A DNA stretch of 64,000 nucleotides from Deltaproteobacteria bacterium (GTDB lineage: Bacteria > Desulfobacterota > Desulfobacteria > Desulfobacterales > Desulfatirhabdiaceae), in contig JACRBZ010000073.1 of assembly GCA_016219185.1 (NCBI GenBank), forward strand, positions 36,180-100,179, given 5' to 3'. Shown piece after piece: positions 27,968 to 38,718 of this stretch. The position numbers were made by a program, and so were the translations under genes. Each line of letters opens with the position of its first letter. The stretch's first letter is position 1. The notes beneath the pieces are model-generated. The model had not been told where the DNA came from and did not search any database. It saw nothing but the letters and a program-made list of their open reading frames with translations.

Positions 27968-29446
27968 TTAGAAAAAATACTGAATCCCCGTCCTCACGTT
28001 CCAGAGTTGCGGCAGGCTTCCATATTCACTTTCTCCAGAGCCCAGAAAAAAATTGAAGGCAAGGCTCAGGGTCGTTCGATCTCCGAGGTGGTATGCTGCC
28101 AGCGGCTGAATAAAGAAACTTTTGTCCTCAAGGTTCATCTGAAAAATCCCGGTAAGATCCAGTTTGTATATCAACGCATCCTGCCAGAAGCTTCGAATGA
28201 AAAGGACGTGCCGGCTTAAAGGCTCCTCTGCTTCCTGGGCGAACTGACGGACGGACCACAACTGTCCGAGCATGCTTTTACCGATGGCTTCCGTTGCCGG
28301 ATTATCGAGAAATGATTTTCCCTGGGCCCCTGCTTGAAACCATTTGTCCCACTGCTCAGGCGACAACCCGGCTTCATTGTAGTGATATTCAATGTTAGTG
28401 GTCCGATTGCTCTTGTCGGTATAGGAAAACCCCGCGGCCAACTGGCTCCGTAAGCGGATTTCATCGCTTCCCGTTATGGCTGGAGGCGTGTTGGCCGGGA
28501 AAGTGCTTAATGGAAAGGTCCCGGTTGCTATCGCTTTTTGCAAAGTCTCGGAGATGACATCGGCCCTCTGACCGATGCTCGTTTCGACATAGGCCACTAT
28601 CTGGTCGCCAAACCCTTTTGAAAGATTCAACCCCCAGTTGGATCGTCCGTCGTCGATGAAATAGAGTATTTCCGGATTCAAATCCTTAAAGGTGTTCACG
28701 TTGACCTTGGCAAGAAAGCGCGTTTCGTCGTTGGTCCGCTGGAGCTGCAACCCTCTTCCCGAACCATCGGTCCACCATTTGTCCGGCTCGTGGGAAATTT
28801 CGGGAGCCGCAATCAGCGTGAGAGACCCTTTTTCCCAGACCCCTTGTCCCCTGATCATGAATGTTCCGAGCCGGTTCTCGCGAAGCACGCTGGCGTCCTC
28901 TGAAATCCGTATGGTAACAGCGTTCTTTTTAAAATAATCCGTTGGATTGAACCCCATGGCCACACCGTTTTTTACATTTACCCGGCCTAAATCGATGTAA
29001 TCTGACTCGTAAGCGTTCCAGGTGAGATAGATTTCCTTTAGATCATTCCACAGGCTGTCTTCGGACGGATCCATATGTTCTTCCACAATATGGCTCAGCC
29101 TGTCGGCAAACGTGAAACTAAAGGCTGGGGATAGGTTGACCTCGGTCCGGATGTCCAGACTGATGCGGTTGTTCCATCTGCTGAAATCATCGGATGGTGT
29201 GGGCACAACCGGCGAGCCGCGCTCGAAATTGCCCTGGCCGGTTTCATCCAGGAAGATCTTCAGCCGATAAGGTTTTTCAGCGGCCGCTGCTTCGGGTCGT
29301 ACTTCTGGTGCGGATTGAGACAGGATATTATCCGGGATCAGTTCAAGATCGGAATTTTCGTCGGCTCTCAAACTCTCGCCGTGAAGACCGATCATCATCA
29401 CCAGTACCAGAGCGATGCAAAAACGTTTTGGAAGAGACGCCGTCAT
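27968..29446 (-). CDS. Outer-membrane beta-barrel-like protein downstream of the Lol-like exporter
   Basis: Signal peptide; alternating aromatic/amphipathic strands; C-terminal ...NVRTGIQYFF; start assigned at MTASLPKRF. Confidence 0.65.
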   Translation of the reverse strand: MTASLPKRFCIALVLVMMIGLHGESLRADENSDLELIPDNILSQSAPEVRPEAAAAEKPYRLKIFLDETGQGNFERGSPVVPTPSDDFSRWNNRISLDIRTEVNLSPAFSFTFADRLSHIVEEHMDPSEDSLWNDLKEIYLTWNAYESDYIDLGRVNVKNGVAMGFNPTDYFKKNAVTIRISEDASVLRENRLGTFMIRGQGVWEKGSLTLIAAPEISHEPDKWWTDGSGRGLQLQRTNDETRFLAKVNVNTFKDLNPEILYFIDDGRSNWGLNLSKGFGDQIVAYVETSIGQRADVISETLQKAIATGTFPLSTFPANTPPAITGSDEIRLRSQLAAGFSYTDKSNRTTNIEYHYNEAGLSPEQWDKWFQAGAQGKSFLDNPATEAIGKSMLGQLWSVRQFAQEAEEPLSRHVLFIRSFWQDALIYKLDLTGIFQMNLEDKSFFIQPLAAYHLGDRTTLSLAFNFFLGSGESEYGSLPQLWNVRTGIQYFF

Positions 29447-29451
29447 GAGCG

Positions 29452-30237
29452 TCAATTGCCCTTGAACCGGGGCAGGTACTCTTTTTGGAACCATTCTTCA
29501 GGAATATCCCGAAAATTGTAGTCACTGTAGCTCATCCTGGTAATCAGCTTGCTGTCCACCCCATCGATAATAATGGTTTCAGTCGGCCTGCGCTTTCCCA
29601 GTTCCTCCCGGTAATTTCGGTAGTAGACGATTTTCAGGAGCCGGTCGCTTTCCGAATAGAATTTTCCTTTCATCGGCTGATCGGTCTCTTTCTCCACCCA
29701 GTACTCGATGCGGTAATAGGTCACTGTTTCGTTTGCCGCAACCATATTGACTTTATAACAGTTGCGGTTGTTTTTCTCAGCGTCGGTGATGGTCTCTTCG
29801 CCTTCCAGCGTTGCCTTGTAATCCTTGGAAAAATTCACGGTTACCACATCGCCGTTTGATGCCTGCCCCATCAGACGTTGCTGGGGAGAGATGCGTACAC
29901 TGGCTTTGGAAGCCGGGTCGTAAAACCAGAGAATGTTCCCGTCTTTCAGCATCAGCTTGTTTTCATCCCTCGGGGGTTCAATGAAGCGGATGAGGCTGCG
30001 ATATTGGCCGCTGCTTTTTTCCTCCTTGGAATAGACGATGAGCGTCATTCTTTCCTGTTCTCTGCCGCTGCGGTATTCCACCAGCGTGGTCTTTAAGCTG
30101 AAGGGTTTATCCGGGTTTCGCACCGCATCGGATGCAGCGATGACTTCCTGGGCCGTCTTCGAATTCTCGGCATTCAAAAACGCGGGTAAGCCAAAGACCA
30201 GATTAATCGTAACAATAAAATATATCAGGCGATTCAT
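29452..30237 (-). CDS. Outer-membrane lipoprotein-sorting (LolA-like) protein
   Basis: Signal peptide; RFIEPPRDENKLMLKDGNILWFYDPASKASVRISPQQRLMGQASNGDVV typical of this family. Confidence 0.82.
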   Translation of the reverse strand: MNRLIYFIVTINLVFGLPAFLNAENSKTAQEVIAASDAVRNPDKPFSLKTTLVEYRSGREQERMTLIVYSKEEKSSGQYRSLIRFIEPPRDENKLMLKDGNILWFYDPASKASVRISPQQRLMGQASNGDVVTVNFSKDYKATLEGEETITDAEKNNRNCYKVNMVAANETVTYYRIEYWVEKETDQPMKGKFYSESDRLLKIVYYRNYREELGKRRPTETIIIDGVDSKLITRMSYSDYNFRDIPEEWFQKEYLPRFKGN

Positions 30238-30276
30238 GGTTTATCTCCTTTTTCAGCCTGTCTGCCTGTGCGATTT

Positions 30277-31671
30277 TCACACATGTCTCAGTGCATCCAC
30301 GATGATCATGCGCGCTGCCTTTCTTGCCGGTATAAACGCGGATACAACGGCCAGCAGAATCAACATCAGCCAGGTAAATGGCAGAAAAGCCGGGTTCTGA
30401 AAGATCTGAATCGTGAGAAACACCGGCTCAACATTGTTGGGCGGTGTCCAGGTTGTTCCGGATGCATTCATGACGATGGCGATGATCGCCGACACGATGG
30501 AACCGATCGTGGCCCCCAGCATTCCCAACAGGCATCCTTCCGCTAAAAACTGGCGAAGAATGCCTGCACGGCGAACTCCCATGGCCCGCACCGTGCCGAT
30601 CTCGTTCACACGCTCCATGACGCTCATGCTCATGGTGTTCACGATCGTAAAGAGAACGATTGTTCCCATGATCAAGGCCAGAAAGGTGAAGATGGCGGTA
30701 AACAGGGCAATGATCTGCCCATACGTGGGCGTCAGTTTTCTGAAGTCCTTTATTTCAAAATCCAGATGGTTTTCAGTAAATATCTCCCGTAGTCTTTTTG
30801 TCGCTGCCGGGATATCCGTTGTATGCTTAAGCTGAAGCACGATGCCCGTGACCTTTTTTTCGCCTTTTCCATATAAGAGCCGCTGGGCCAGGGAAAGGTG
30901 CATGGCGACATAACTGTCATCCAGCTCCTTGATGCCCTGGCTGTCGGCTTTATTCACGTAGAGCGTAACCACGTTGGGGGCGCCGGCCGCTGTTGCCGCA
31001 AGAAGATCCAGTTTCGGGCGCTTGTCGACCGGAGATTCGGCGCGCTCTTTTGCTTCGATCTCGGCAAGTGCGCTGAAATCTTCGCCGTCAGGGGGAACCT
31101 GGGTCCCCTGATCCTTTGCCTTGTCTTTGCAGTCAGCCAGTTGAAGGGCATTGCAAAGCTGGAGCATGCGGGCCATGCCATATCCCACGACGCCGCCTTC
31201 GGTGTCGTCATCAAACAGTCCCAGGTCCCGGGGCCGGGTGTCCTTAAGCCGGTAGTCGTTCCACTTTCTCATTTTCTCGCGGTCCGAGGGAATCACGCCA
31301 AGGCCGAAAAATGTCTTGGAGGCGTCCGCCGCAAAGTTACCGGCGATTCCATAAATATTGAGTATCGGCGTTGCCACCTCAATCCTGTCTTTCAACAGGG
31401 AGTCTTTCCGGATGAGTTCGATCACGTCTTCATAATGGCTGATGCCGTATCCCCCGGGGTTGCCGGAGCCATAGTCAAAAAATCCCTTCGCGTAGATGTG
31501 CAGATGTCCCGTGCCTCGGACAATGTTGGTTTGCAGACCGTACATGATGGCGAAAACATACCCCCCGAAAAGAAGAATCGAGACAGCACTGACGCAGATG
31601 GCCAGAACGGTCATGAGCGAGCGCCTGGCATTGCGGAAAATGTTTCTAAAAGCGATATTGATGGTTTTCAT
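30277..31671 (-). CDS. ABC transporter permease (FtsX/LolE/MacB-like)
   Basis: AFRNIFRNARRSLMTVLAI start and FTIVNTMSMSVMERVNEIGTVRAMGVRR motif. Confidence 0.9.
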   Translation of the reverse strand: MKTINIAFRNIFRNARRSLMTVLAICVSAVSILLFGGYVFAIMYGLQTNIVRGTGHLHIYAKGFFDYGSGNPGGYGISHYEDVIELIRKDSLLKDRIEVATPILNIYGIAGNFAADASKTFFGLGVIPSDREKMRKWNDYRLKDTRPRDLGLFDDDTEGGVVGYGMARMLQLCNALQLADCKDKAKDQGTQVPPDGEDFSALAEIEAKERAESPVDKRPKLDLLAATAAGAPNVVTLYVNKADSQGIKELDDSYVAMHLSLAQRLLYGKGEKKVTGIVLQLKHTTDIPAATKRLREIFTENHLDFEIKDFRKLTPTYGQIIALFTAIFTFLALIMGTIVLFTIVNTMSMSVMERVNEIGTVRAMGVRRAGILRQFLAEGCLLGMLGATIGSIVSAIIAIVMNASGTTWTPPNNVEPVFLTIQIFQNPAFLPFTWLMLILLAVVSAFIPARKAARMIIVDALRHV

Positions 31672-32372
31672 GATCGCCCCTCCCTGCCGTTATCGACGAG
31701 CTGGCCGTCCTGAATCACGAATACTTCCTCGGCATGGTCCATGATTTGTTTGTCATGGGAAGAAAAAATAAAGGTGGTGTTGTTTTTCGACTGCATTTCA
31801 TGCATCAGGTCGATGATGCTCCGTCCTGTTTTGGAATCCAGGTTGGCCGTGGGTTCATCCGCCAGAACCAGTTCGGGGCCTTTAACCAGTGCGCGGGCGA
31901 TGGCCACGCGCTGGCGCTGGCCGCCGCTAAGCTCGTTGGGCCGATGATGTCTGTGGTCGAACAGTCCGACGGCATCGATCATCTGTTGCACCTTTTCCCG
32001 GCGCTCCCTTGCCGATGTTTGGGTCAGAAGCAGCGGGTATTCCACGTTCTCATACGCCGAAAGGACCGGAATGAGATTGAAATTCTGGAAAATGAAGCCG
32101 ATGTTCCTGGCGCGGAAATCCGAGGTTTCGTTGTCCGAGAGCCCCGCCACATCCTGTCCGCAGATTTCGATCCTGCCGCTGCTGGGAAAGTCGATGCACC
32201 CGATCAAATTAAGCAGCGTTGTCTTGCCGCTTCCCGAAGGCCCGATGATCACGTTGAAGCGTTTTCTGGGAATCTCCAGCGTGATCGCCTTGAGGGCCTC
32301 AACCGCCACTTTTCCCATAAGATAGTTCTTTGAAACATTTGTCATGCGGACCGCGGTCCCTTTCTCATTCAT
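31668..32372 (-). CDS. ABC transporter ATP-binding protein (LolD/MacB-like)
   Basis: Walker A GPSGSGKTTLLNLIG, signature LSGGQRQRVAIARAL, Walker B LVLADEPTANLD. Confidence 0.95.
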   Translation of the reverse strand: MNEKGTAVRMTNVSKNYLMGKVAVEALKAITLEIPRKRFNVIIGPSGSGKTTLLNLIGCIDFPSSGRIEICGQDVAGLSDNETSDFRARNIGFIFQNFNLIPVLSAYENVEYPLLLTQTSARERREKVQQMIDAVGLFDHRHHRPNELSGGQRQRVAIARALVKGPELVLADEPTANLDSKTGRSIIDLMHEMQSKNNTTFIFSSHDKQIMDHAEEVFVIQDGQLVDNGREGRS

Positions 32373-32644
32373 ATCATATTCCTCCGGTGATGCCGAAATT
32401 TGATTATTTCATCCATTTCATAAGGAATCTTCTCTTTTATACGATCCTCTGGAGAAAAGAGCATAAATCGTGCCGGAATTTTTATCCAATGAATTCGAAG
32501 GTGATGATGACCGAGCGGATAAAATGTGTTATATGCGAAAGAAAAATATACCACATATGACAGTTCGGCTTCAATATATCGGTTATGATATGTAATTGTT
32601 CAGTGGTTTGGGCTGAAACCACACAAAAGACCTTCAGTCTGTTT

Positions 32645-32767
32645 AATGAACTCGTAAAAATCAAAATTGAGATGGCAAAGTACCGGCGTTCCGCCTGCCG
32701 TACGATGTATACGGCGTAATCGAAGGGTGAAGCTCAACGCAGATATTGGGCTTTTTACAAAGCCATC
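32645..32767. repeat. Dispersed palindrome-ended repeat, copy R2 (inverted orientation)
   Basis: aatgaactcgtaaaaa ... ggcgttccgcctgccgtacgatgtatacggcgtaatcgaagggtgaagctcaacgcagatattgggctttttacaaagccatc; reverse complement of the R4 core. Confidence 0.75.
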
Positions 32768-32781
32768 TTGTTTGAAAGGCG

Positions 32782-34323
32782 GTGGAAGTGGACGATAAAA
32801 CATTTTTCCGCGAGGCCACTCTGCGTATCTGCGGGGACCTTGAAATCGAAACCGCGCTTTGGCGCTGTTTTCTTTTTCTGGCGGACTTTATTCCGGCAAC
32901 GGAGGTATATCTCAATTATTATGACCGCAATCTTGGTGCAGTCCGTTTTTATGCCATGGCCAACGAGGCGGGAGGCAAACGGCTGAACGTGCTCATCCCG
33001 CTTCCAATCGAAACCCGTACATTAATCGAACAAAGCAGACTTCCGGACATCGTGCTCATTAACGAAGCAGAGGAACATCCCATCACAAGGCAGGTAAAGC
33101 ATATCATGGGATTTCCGGATTTCTCGACCATTCTCATGCACCTGGAAGTTGGTGAAATGAGTATCGGCAGGGTGGCATTTCCGGCAATCGGCAAGAACCG
33201 CTATACGCCGGAGCATCTCCGGCTGCTTTCTCTGTTGAAGGAGCCGTTTGCCATTGCCCTTTCCAACAGCCTGAGATACCAGGAGGTGCTGGATCTTAAA
33301 GAACTTCTGGCAGACGACAACCGCTATCTGCGCGATGAACTGCGCCGGGCATCCGGGGAAGATGTCATCGGTGCGGATTCCGGTCTAAGAGAAGTGATGG
33401 AGATGGTCAGACAGGTTGCGCCGCTCGCCAGCCCGGTTCTTTTACTGGGGGAGACGGGAACGGGCAAGGAAGTCATCGCCAATGCCGTCCACAATCTTTC
33501 GTCCCAAAAGGATGGGCCTTTCATCAAGGTAAATTGCGGAGCCATTCCGGAGAGCCTGATGGACAGTGAGCTTTTCGGTCACGAAAAAGGTGCTTTCACC
33601 GGTGCAATGGCCCTAAAGCGGGGCCGTTTCGAACGCGCCCACGGCGGCACCATTTTCCTGGACGAAGTCGGGGAACTATCTGCACCGGCCCAGGTAAGGC
33701 TTTTGCGGGTTCTTCAGGAGAAGGAAATTGAAAGAGTGGGAGGTACAACGCCCATCCGGGTGAACATCCGGGTCATCGCCGCCACTCATCGCAATCTTGA
33801 AAAGAGGGTGGCTGACGGTAATTTCCGGCAGGACCTGTACTACAGGCTGAGGGTGTTTCCCATCATGATCCCGCCCATCAAAGATCGAAAAAGCGATATC
33901 CCGGCCCTGGTGCATTATTTTGTGCGAAAGAAGGCAAGGGAGATGGGACTTTCCGCCATTCCGGTCATTGCTCCCGGCGCCATTGATTTGCTTATGGTCC
34001 GGGATTGGCCCGGCAACGTGCGGGAGATCGAGAATGCCGTCGAACGGGCCATGATATTGAGCGGGGGAAAACCGCTGAGCTTTGAGTTCCTGGAAATTCC
34101 CCTGCAAAAGAAATCTCTGGCGGATTCCCGCTGTGACGACGGCGAGCCCATCGATTTGGACACCGCCATGTTCCGGCATATCCGCAAAATTCTCGATCTG
34201 ACGGACGGCAAGGTGGGGGGAAAACAAGGAGCTGCTCAAATTCTGAAGATCAACCCGTCCACACTGCGTCACCGCATGCGAAAGCAGGGCATCCCCTTCG
34301 GCAGAAAGGCTTCCAGGGAGTAA
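32782..34323 (+). CDS. Sigma-54-dependent transcriptional regulator (GAF-like sensor, AAA+, Fis-type HTH)
   Basis: LLLGETGTGKEVIANAVHNLS, ELFGHEKGAFTGA, GGTIFLDEVGEL, C-terminal HTH GAAQILKINPSTLRHRMRK. Confidence 0.94.
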   Translation: MEVDDKTFFREATLRICGDLEIETALWRCFLFLADFIPATEVYLNYYDRNLGAVRFYAMANEAGGKRLNVLIPLPIETRTLIEQSRLPDIVLINEAEEHPITRQVKHIMGFPDFSTILMHLEVGEMSIGRVAFPAIGKNRYTPEHLRLLSLLKEPFAIALSNSLRYQEVLDLKELLADDNRYLRDELRRASGEDVIGADSGLREVMEMVRQVAPLASPVLLLGETGTGKEVIANAVHNLSSQKDGPFIKVNCGAIPESLMDSELFGHEKGAFTGAMALKRGRFERAHGGTIFLDEVGELSAPAQVRLLRVLQEKEIERVGGTTPIRVNIRVIAATHRNLEKRVADGNFRQDLYYRLRVFPIMIPPIKDRKSDIPALVHYFVRKKAREMGLSAIPVIAPGAIDLLMVRDWPGNVREIENAVERAMILSGGKPLSFEFLEIPLQKKSLADSRCDDGEPIDLDTAMFRHIRKILDLTDGKVGGKQGAAQILKINPSTLRHRMRKQGIPFGRKASRE

Positions 34324-34361
34324 CCGATTAAGACCTAAAAGGTGCAATCGAATTCATTCAT

Positions 34362-35114
34362 TTAAATTACGCCGGCGTCGGATTTCTTTATCCATCCGAT
34401 CTTGCCTTCTGAAAAAGCGATCCGGATATAATCATCCTTTTCCTTGTCGATTCTCACCTTTGCGCCGGCGTGAAGCACAAAGAGCTCGGTTGCATCATCG
34501 GTAAGTCCGGAACGAATGGATACTCTGGCCGGCAGAATGACGGCGTCTTTGATAAATGCGGATTCATAATCATTGTAAACAGCCGTCAGGGTAAAGATGA
34601 GGCCCAGGGTCAGCATCACATGGCCCAGCGTTTGGAAGCGGCTTTTTCTTCGGATCACCCGGACAGTCACCAGGGCCCAAAAAGCCAGGCTGAAAAAAAT
34701 CGCCGCCCATTGAATCTGGGCCTGCGATAAAAGATATTTCCAGAAAAACAAAATCCGGACAAGGGGAAGGTCCTTATCCCCTTTTTGATCCTTGGTGAGG
34801 GATTGGGCGTATTCGTAGTTGAATCTGAGGTCCGGATCATGCGGCAAGAGCTTTAGCGACCGTTCGTACCATAAAATGGCATTGCCGATATCCCCGTTTT
34901 TCAGATGAGAATTCCCCAAATTGTAAAAGAGCTTGCCGTTTTTTATCCCTTCATCGGCAATCCTGGAAAAGGCAGCCGCTGCTTCGGAAAACCGGTTTTC
35001 CTTGTAATCCTTTATGCCGTCCAGAAATGTCCGGGCGGTTTCGCTGGCTCCGGTGATCCGGACTGAAAAAAGGATCAGCAGGATAAATAAAAGAATGTGT
35101 TTAAATCCCTTCAT
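34362..35114 (-). CDS. BatE-like TPR protein
   Basis: TPR (KLFYNLGNSHLKNGDIGNAILWYERSLKLLPHDPDLRFNYEYAQ) plus TM and SH3-like C-terminus. Confidence 0.75.
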   Translation of the reverse strand: MKGFKHILLFILLILFSVRITGASETARTFLDGIKDYKENRFSEAAAAFSRIADEGIKNGKLFYNLGNSHLKNGDIGNAILWYERSLKLLPHDPDLRFNYEYAQSLTKDQKGDKDLPLVRILFFWKYLLSQAQIQWAAIFFSLAFWALVTVRVIRRKSRFQTLGHVMLTLGLIFTLTAVYNDYESAFIKDAVILPARVSIRSGLTDDATELFVLHAGAKVRIDKEKDDYIRIAFSEGKIGWIKKSDAGVI

Positions 35115-36859
35115 CGCGATATCATCCTTACCAGTTCCCGGGTTTCCGACAGCAGGGTTTCACGGCTGATTAAATCCATCTCCCGGCCGCTGAATCTGGC
35201 GGAATCGATCCTCTCGAGCAAGTGGGTGACTGAGTTGGCAGTTTCCTGCGAAAACCCGCCGGACTTTAAAATCGTATCAGCTTCGACATAGGTCAGGGAT
35301 TCGCCCCTGACTCCGGCTTTGGCAAGCAGGATTGAAATCAGAGACCTGGACAGACAGGTTAAAAACACTTCCGCCGAAATATCGGGCTTGCACGCATCCT
35401 TCAGTGCCTGATCCGCACGTTGCGCCATCAGGCTGGAAGGATCATCCTTTTTTGCCGTAAGCGTGAGATAGGCTTTTATTCCCATGCAGAGCATCGCGGG
35501 CGCCAGAAGAAACGCCCAAAACCAGGCCGTGGTCATGGCCTTTTGTGTTTCCAGGGAATTCATTTCTTCTTTTAGGGGAAGAATATCCCGTCCCGTGAAT
35601 TCCACATTCTTCTTCAGGGGTTTATCCTCGGCAGCCGGAGGGGAATAGACTTCCAGCTTGCCCTTTTCCCTGGATGGATGGACGGTGATGGTAACGGGAG
35701 CGGTCAGCCGGGTTTGATATTGACCGCTGGACACGTCAAAAAAATTGAATGCAATGGGCTCCAGGGTGAATTGCCCCTCTTTTAACGGGACCAGGGCCGT
35801 GCGAAATACTTTTTGCCCGGTATACCCGTTCACGCCGGGCTGGATATTCTCCTGGGGCTCATCCTTGTAACACTTGAACGCATCGGGAATGGCAATCTCC
35901 GGGGACGCCGCATCCATGATGTTGCCGGTGCCGCTGACGGTTACGGATAGGGTGGCGGATTCACCCACGTTCAATGTGGTTTTATCCACTTCCAATTTAA
36001 TCTGATAAGTGCCCACGAGCCCGGAGAATTGCCCTTTAGCATTAAATGGCGGCAGCGGCTTGACCGTAATGCTTAACGGTTCTGTCCGGATGACCCGGGG
36101 CTCCATTATGCCCTGTCCGAAAAAAGGATCATCCGGCATGCCGAACGGACTTCTGCGTGTGTTTTGACGTCGGACCACATCGCATTCCAGGATGCCCGGA
36201 TCAATTGTTTTGGGGCCTGCGCCAAGGGGAACCAGCAAAATGGTCAGGTCCGTGACATTGTATTCCCGTCCATTCATGACGGTTCTGTAAGTTTTTCGGC
36301 TGTTTTCCACTTCTTTTGCCGTAAAACCGGAGAATTCGGGCTTCTGCAACCGGGCATTGGTGATCTGAACCGCATTGAACAGCTTGAAGGTGTAGAGAAT
36401 CGGCTCGCCTTCATAGGGACTTGAATTGGAAACCTTCCCTTCTGCAAAAACATCTTCACTGCCTGTTTTCTCCCGGGTCTTCGGGGTGACGGTAACGACA
36501 ATTTCCGCGGTTTTCTGGGGAGTGTTGTCTATCATCACGGTCAGGGGAGGGATCACCAGGCGCCCTTCTTTTAACGGAATCAGCGAATACGTATAATCCA
36601 CTTGTCTGGACATCCGGCCGTTGATGATCTGAACGCTGGTGCTCGTGCCGCCGGACAGCACTTTAAAATCCCGAATGGGAGAAATATCCACCGTACCCTC
36701 ACCGCCTTTAACCGACACCGTGAGTTCAAGGGATTCCCCGGGTCCGATCTGGGTGCGATCCACAACCGCCTGAATTTCTGCCGCATGAACGGAGGCGCAA
36801 AGGCTCAGAACGGCAAAGATGATCGTAAATATCCAGCGTATCCGTATTCTGCCAATCAT
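35111..36859 (-). CDS. BatD-like oxygen-tolerance protein
   Basis: Signal peptide; VDRTQIGPGESLELTVSVKG and repeated Ig-like domains; position in bat operon. Confidence 0.85.
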   Translation of the reverse strand: MIGRIRIRWIFTIIFAVLSLCASVHAAEIQAVVDRTQIGPGESLELTVSVKGGEGTVDISPIRDFKVLSGGTSTSVQIINGRMSRQVDYTYSLIPLKEGRLVIPPLTVMIDNTPQKTAEIVVTVTPKTREKTGSEDVFAEGKVSNSSPYEGEPILYTFKLFNAVQITNARLQKPEFSGFTAKEVENSRKTYRTVMNGREYNVTDLTILLVPLGAGPKTIDPGILECDVVRRQNTRRSPFGMPDDPFFGQGIMEPRVIRTEPLSITVKPLPPFNAKGQFSGLVGTYQIKLEVDKTTLNVGESATLSVTVSGTGNIMDAASPEIAIPDAFKCYKDEPQENIQPGVNGYTGQKVFRTALVPLKEGQFTLEPIAFNFFDVSSGQYQTRLTAPVTITVHPSREKGKLEVYSPPAAEDKPLKKNVEFTGRDILPLKEEMNSLETQKAMTTAWFWAFLLAPAMLCMGIKAYLTLTAKKDDPSSLMAQRADQALKDACKPDISAEVFLTCLSRSLISILLAKAGVRGESLTYVEADTILKSGGFSQETANSVTHLLERIDSARFSGREMDLISRETLLSETRELVRMISR

Positions 36860-38718
36860 TACCAGTCTTTCTCCACATTGGTTTTTCCGTAAGCGGGAAT
36901 CATTGCTTTTCCGGGCTGATCCTTCAGGCGGTTCAGGATTTGTTCGGCTTTATTTTTTTCTTCGGATTTTGTCGGATCACCGGCCGGCTTTGATGGAGAA
37001 GCTCCGTGTTCTTTCTTGTCTTCGGGATTTTTCTGCTGATCTTCTTTTCCGGCGGTTTCCTTTGGCTTGTCGGGACGTTGGCCGTCCTTATCGGTCTCAT
37101 TTCCAAAATCCGGTGAAGATTTTTCTTCGGAGGTGTTCTTTTGATCCGGTTTGGACTGCTCTTCCTGGCCCTTTGGCGATTGTTCTTTCTGATCCGCTTT
37201 CTTCTCCGGGTCCTGCTCTTTTTTTGACGCGTCCTGTTTCGGTTCCTTCGGTTCGGAATCCGCTTTTTTATCGTTCTTATCGCCTTTTTTCTGCTGATTC
37301 TGTTGCTCTTTGGCCTGTTCCATGACCTTTTTGACATATTCCAGATTCTGTTGGGCCTGGATATCATCGGGGTTCAGTTTCAGGGCATCGTCGTAATTTT
37401 TGACCGCATCGTCATATTGCTTATTACGAAAATCGGCATTGCCGAGATTATAATGGGCTTTTTGCTGAAGCAGCTTGTTCTCGGTTTTCAGGGCTTCTTT
37501 GTAGCTCTTTGCGGCAGCCTCGTAATCTCCGGTATGGTAATAAGCGTTTCCGATGTTGTATAAAATATCCGGTCTGTCCGGATGGTCGAGCTGGGCATCG
37601 ATAAAGAGTTTCAGAGCCTTGTCGTAAGCTCCTTGGTTATAGGCGTCTATGCCTTCCTTCAACGGGTTTCCGGCATGAACCGGCACGCTCCATAACAGCA
37701 GAAACATCATTCCCAATACGGCGGCCTTTTTTCGAACTGCGGGTACAAGCAATTCAGCCCCCAGGGCAATGATGGCAAGGGCAAGCGCCCACTGAAAGCG
37801 ATTCTCCCAGATCTGTTTTTTATCCGTGGAAAGGGTGGTGGCTTCCATTTTTCCGCGAATCTCCTTTGTATAAATCACATCCAGATCCATGCTGCCGGCG
37901 ACCGAGTGTACATAGGCCCCACCGGTGAGAGATGCCATTTTTTTTAATGTTTCCTCATCGATTCGGGTCAGGACGATGTTTCCGGATCGATCCTTTTTGA
38001 TTCCCCCGGTTTCCGCAAGAATTGGGGCGCCTTCTTCGCTTCCCACGCCGATGCAAAACAATTTTACCCCGGCTTTCCGGGCGCTTTCCGCAGCCTCAAG
38101 GGGATCGGCTTTGCCGGTGTTCTCTCCGTCTGTTATCAGGATGATGGCTTTCTGGGAAGCCGCCTTCGGGTCAAAGGCGGCAAGAGAAGTTGCAATCGCG
38201 CCTGAAATGTCCGTGCCGCCAACGGGCATGGAATCGGGCGTCAGCGTATTCAAGAAAAGGTGAAAGGCTTCATAATCCAATGTCAAGGGACACTGGAGAA
38301 ATGCGGTTCCGGCAAAGGCAACCAGGCCCATCCGGTCTCCCTTCAGCATAGCCAGCAGATCATAGATCTCCCGCTTGGCCCGGTCCAGGCGGGTGGGCTG
38401 AATGTCCGTGGCCAGCATGCTGCGGGAAAGATCGATGGCAACGATGATATCAACGCCTTTTTGCTCGATGGTCTGCCATTTGTAACCGTACTGGGGGCCG
38501 GACAGGGCAAAGCAGATGAACAGGAGAGAACACAAAAGAAGACCGGCCTTGATCCAGCGCCGGCTGGGGTCCGCTTCCGGAGAAACGGCGCCCAGGCCCT
38601 TTGGGGAGGCAAAACGGGCCAGTATGTTTTGCCGGGTCTTCATGCCGTAGACAACCACCAGAAAAAAAACAGGGATTGCCCAGATGAGAAACAGCATTTC
38701 AATTTGATCGAATTTCAT
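36859..38718 (-). CDS. VWA domain plus TPR protein (BatB/BatC-like fusion)
   Basis: MIDAS DIIVAIDLSRSM; TPR YNIGNAYYHTGDYEAAAKSYKEAL; low-complexity K/E/Q-rich tail. Confidence 0.88.
   Translation of the reverse strand: MKFDQIEMLFLIWAIPVFFLVVVYGMKTRQNILARFASPKGLGAVSPEADPSRRWIKAGLLLCSLLFICFALSGPQYGYKWQTIEQKGVDIIVAIDLSRSMLATDIQPTRLDRAKREIYDLLAMLKGDRMGLVAFAGTAFLQCPLTLDYEAFHLFLNTLTPDSMPVGGTDISGAIATSLAAFDPKAASQKAIILITDGENTGKADPLEAAESARKAGVKLFCIGVGSEEGAPILAETGGIKKDRSGNIVLTRIDEETLKKMASLTGGAYVHSVAGSMDLDVIYTKEIRGKMEATTLSTDKKQIWENRFQWALALAIIALGAELLVPAVRKKAAVLGMMFLLLWSVPVHAGNPLKEGIDAYNQGAYDKALKLFIDAQLDHPDRPDILYNIGNAYYHTGDYEAAAKSYKEALKTENKLLQQKAHYNLGNADFRNKQYDDAVKNYDDALKLNPDDIQAQQNLEYVKKVMEQAKEQQNQQKKGDKNDKKADSEPKEPKQDASKKEQDPEKKADQKEQSPKGQEEQSKPDQKNTSEEKSSPDFGNETDKDGQRPDKPKETAGKEDQQKNPEDKKEHGASPSKPAGDPTKSEEKNKAEQILNRLKDQPGKAMIPAYGKTNVEKDW

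Noticed and set aside
36933-37367. 144-aa minus ORF rich in R/K/N
   Set aside because: Out-of-frame reading of the low-complexity tail of the VWA-TPR protein.
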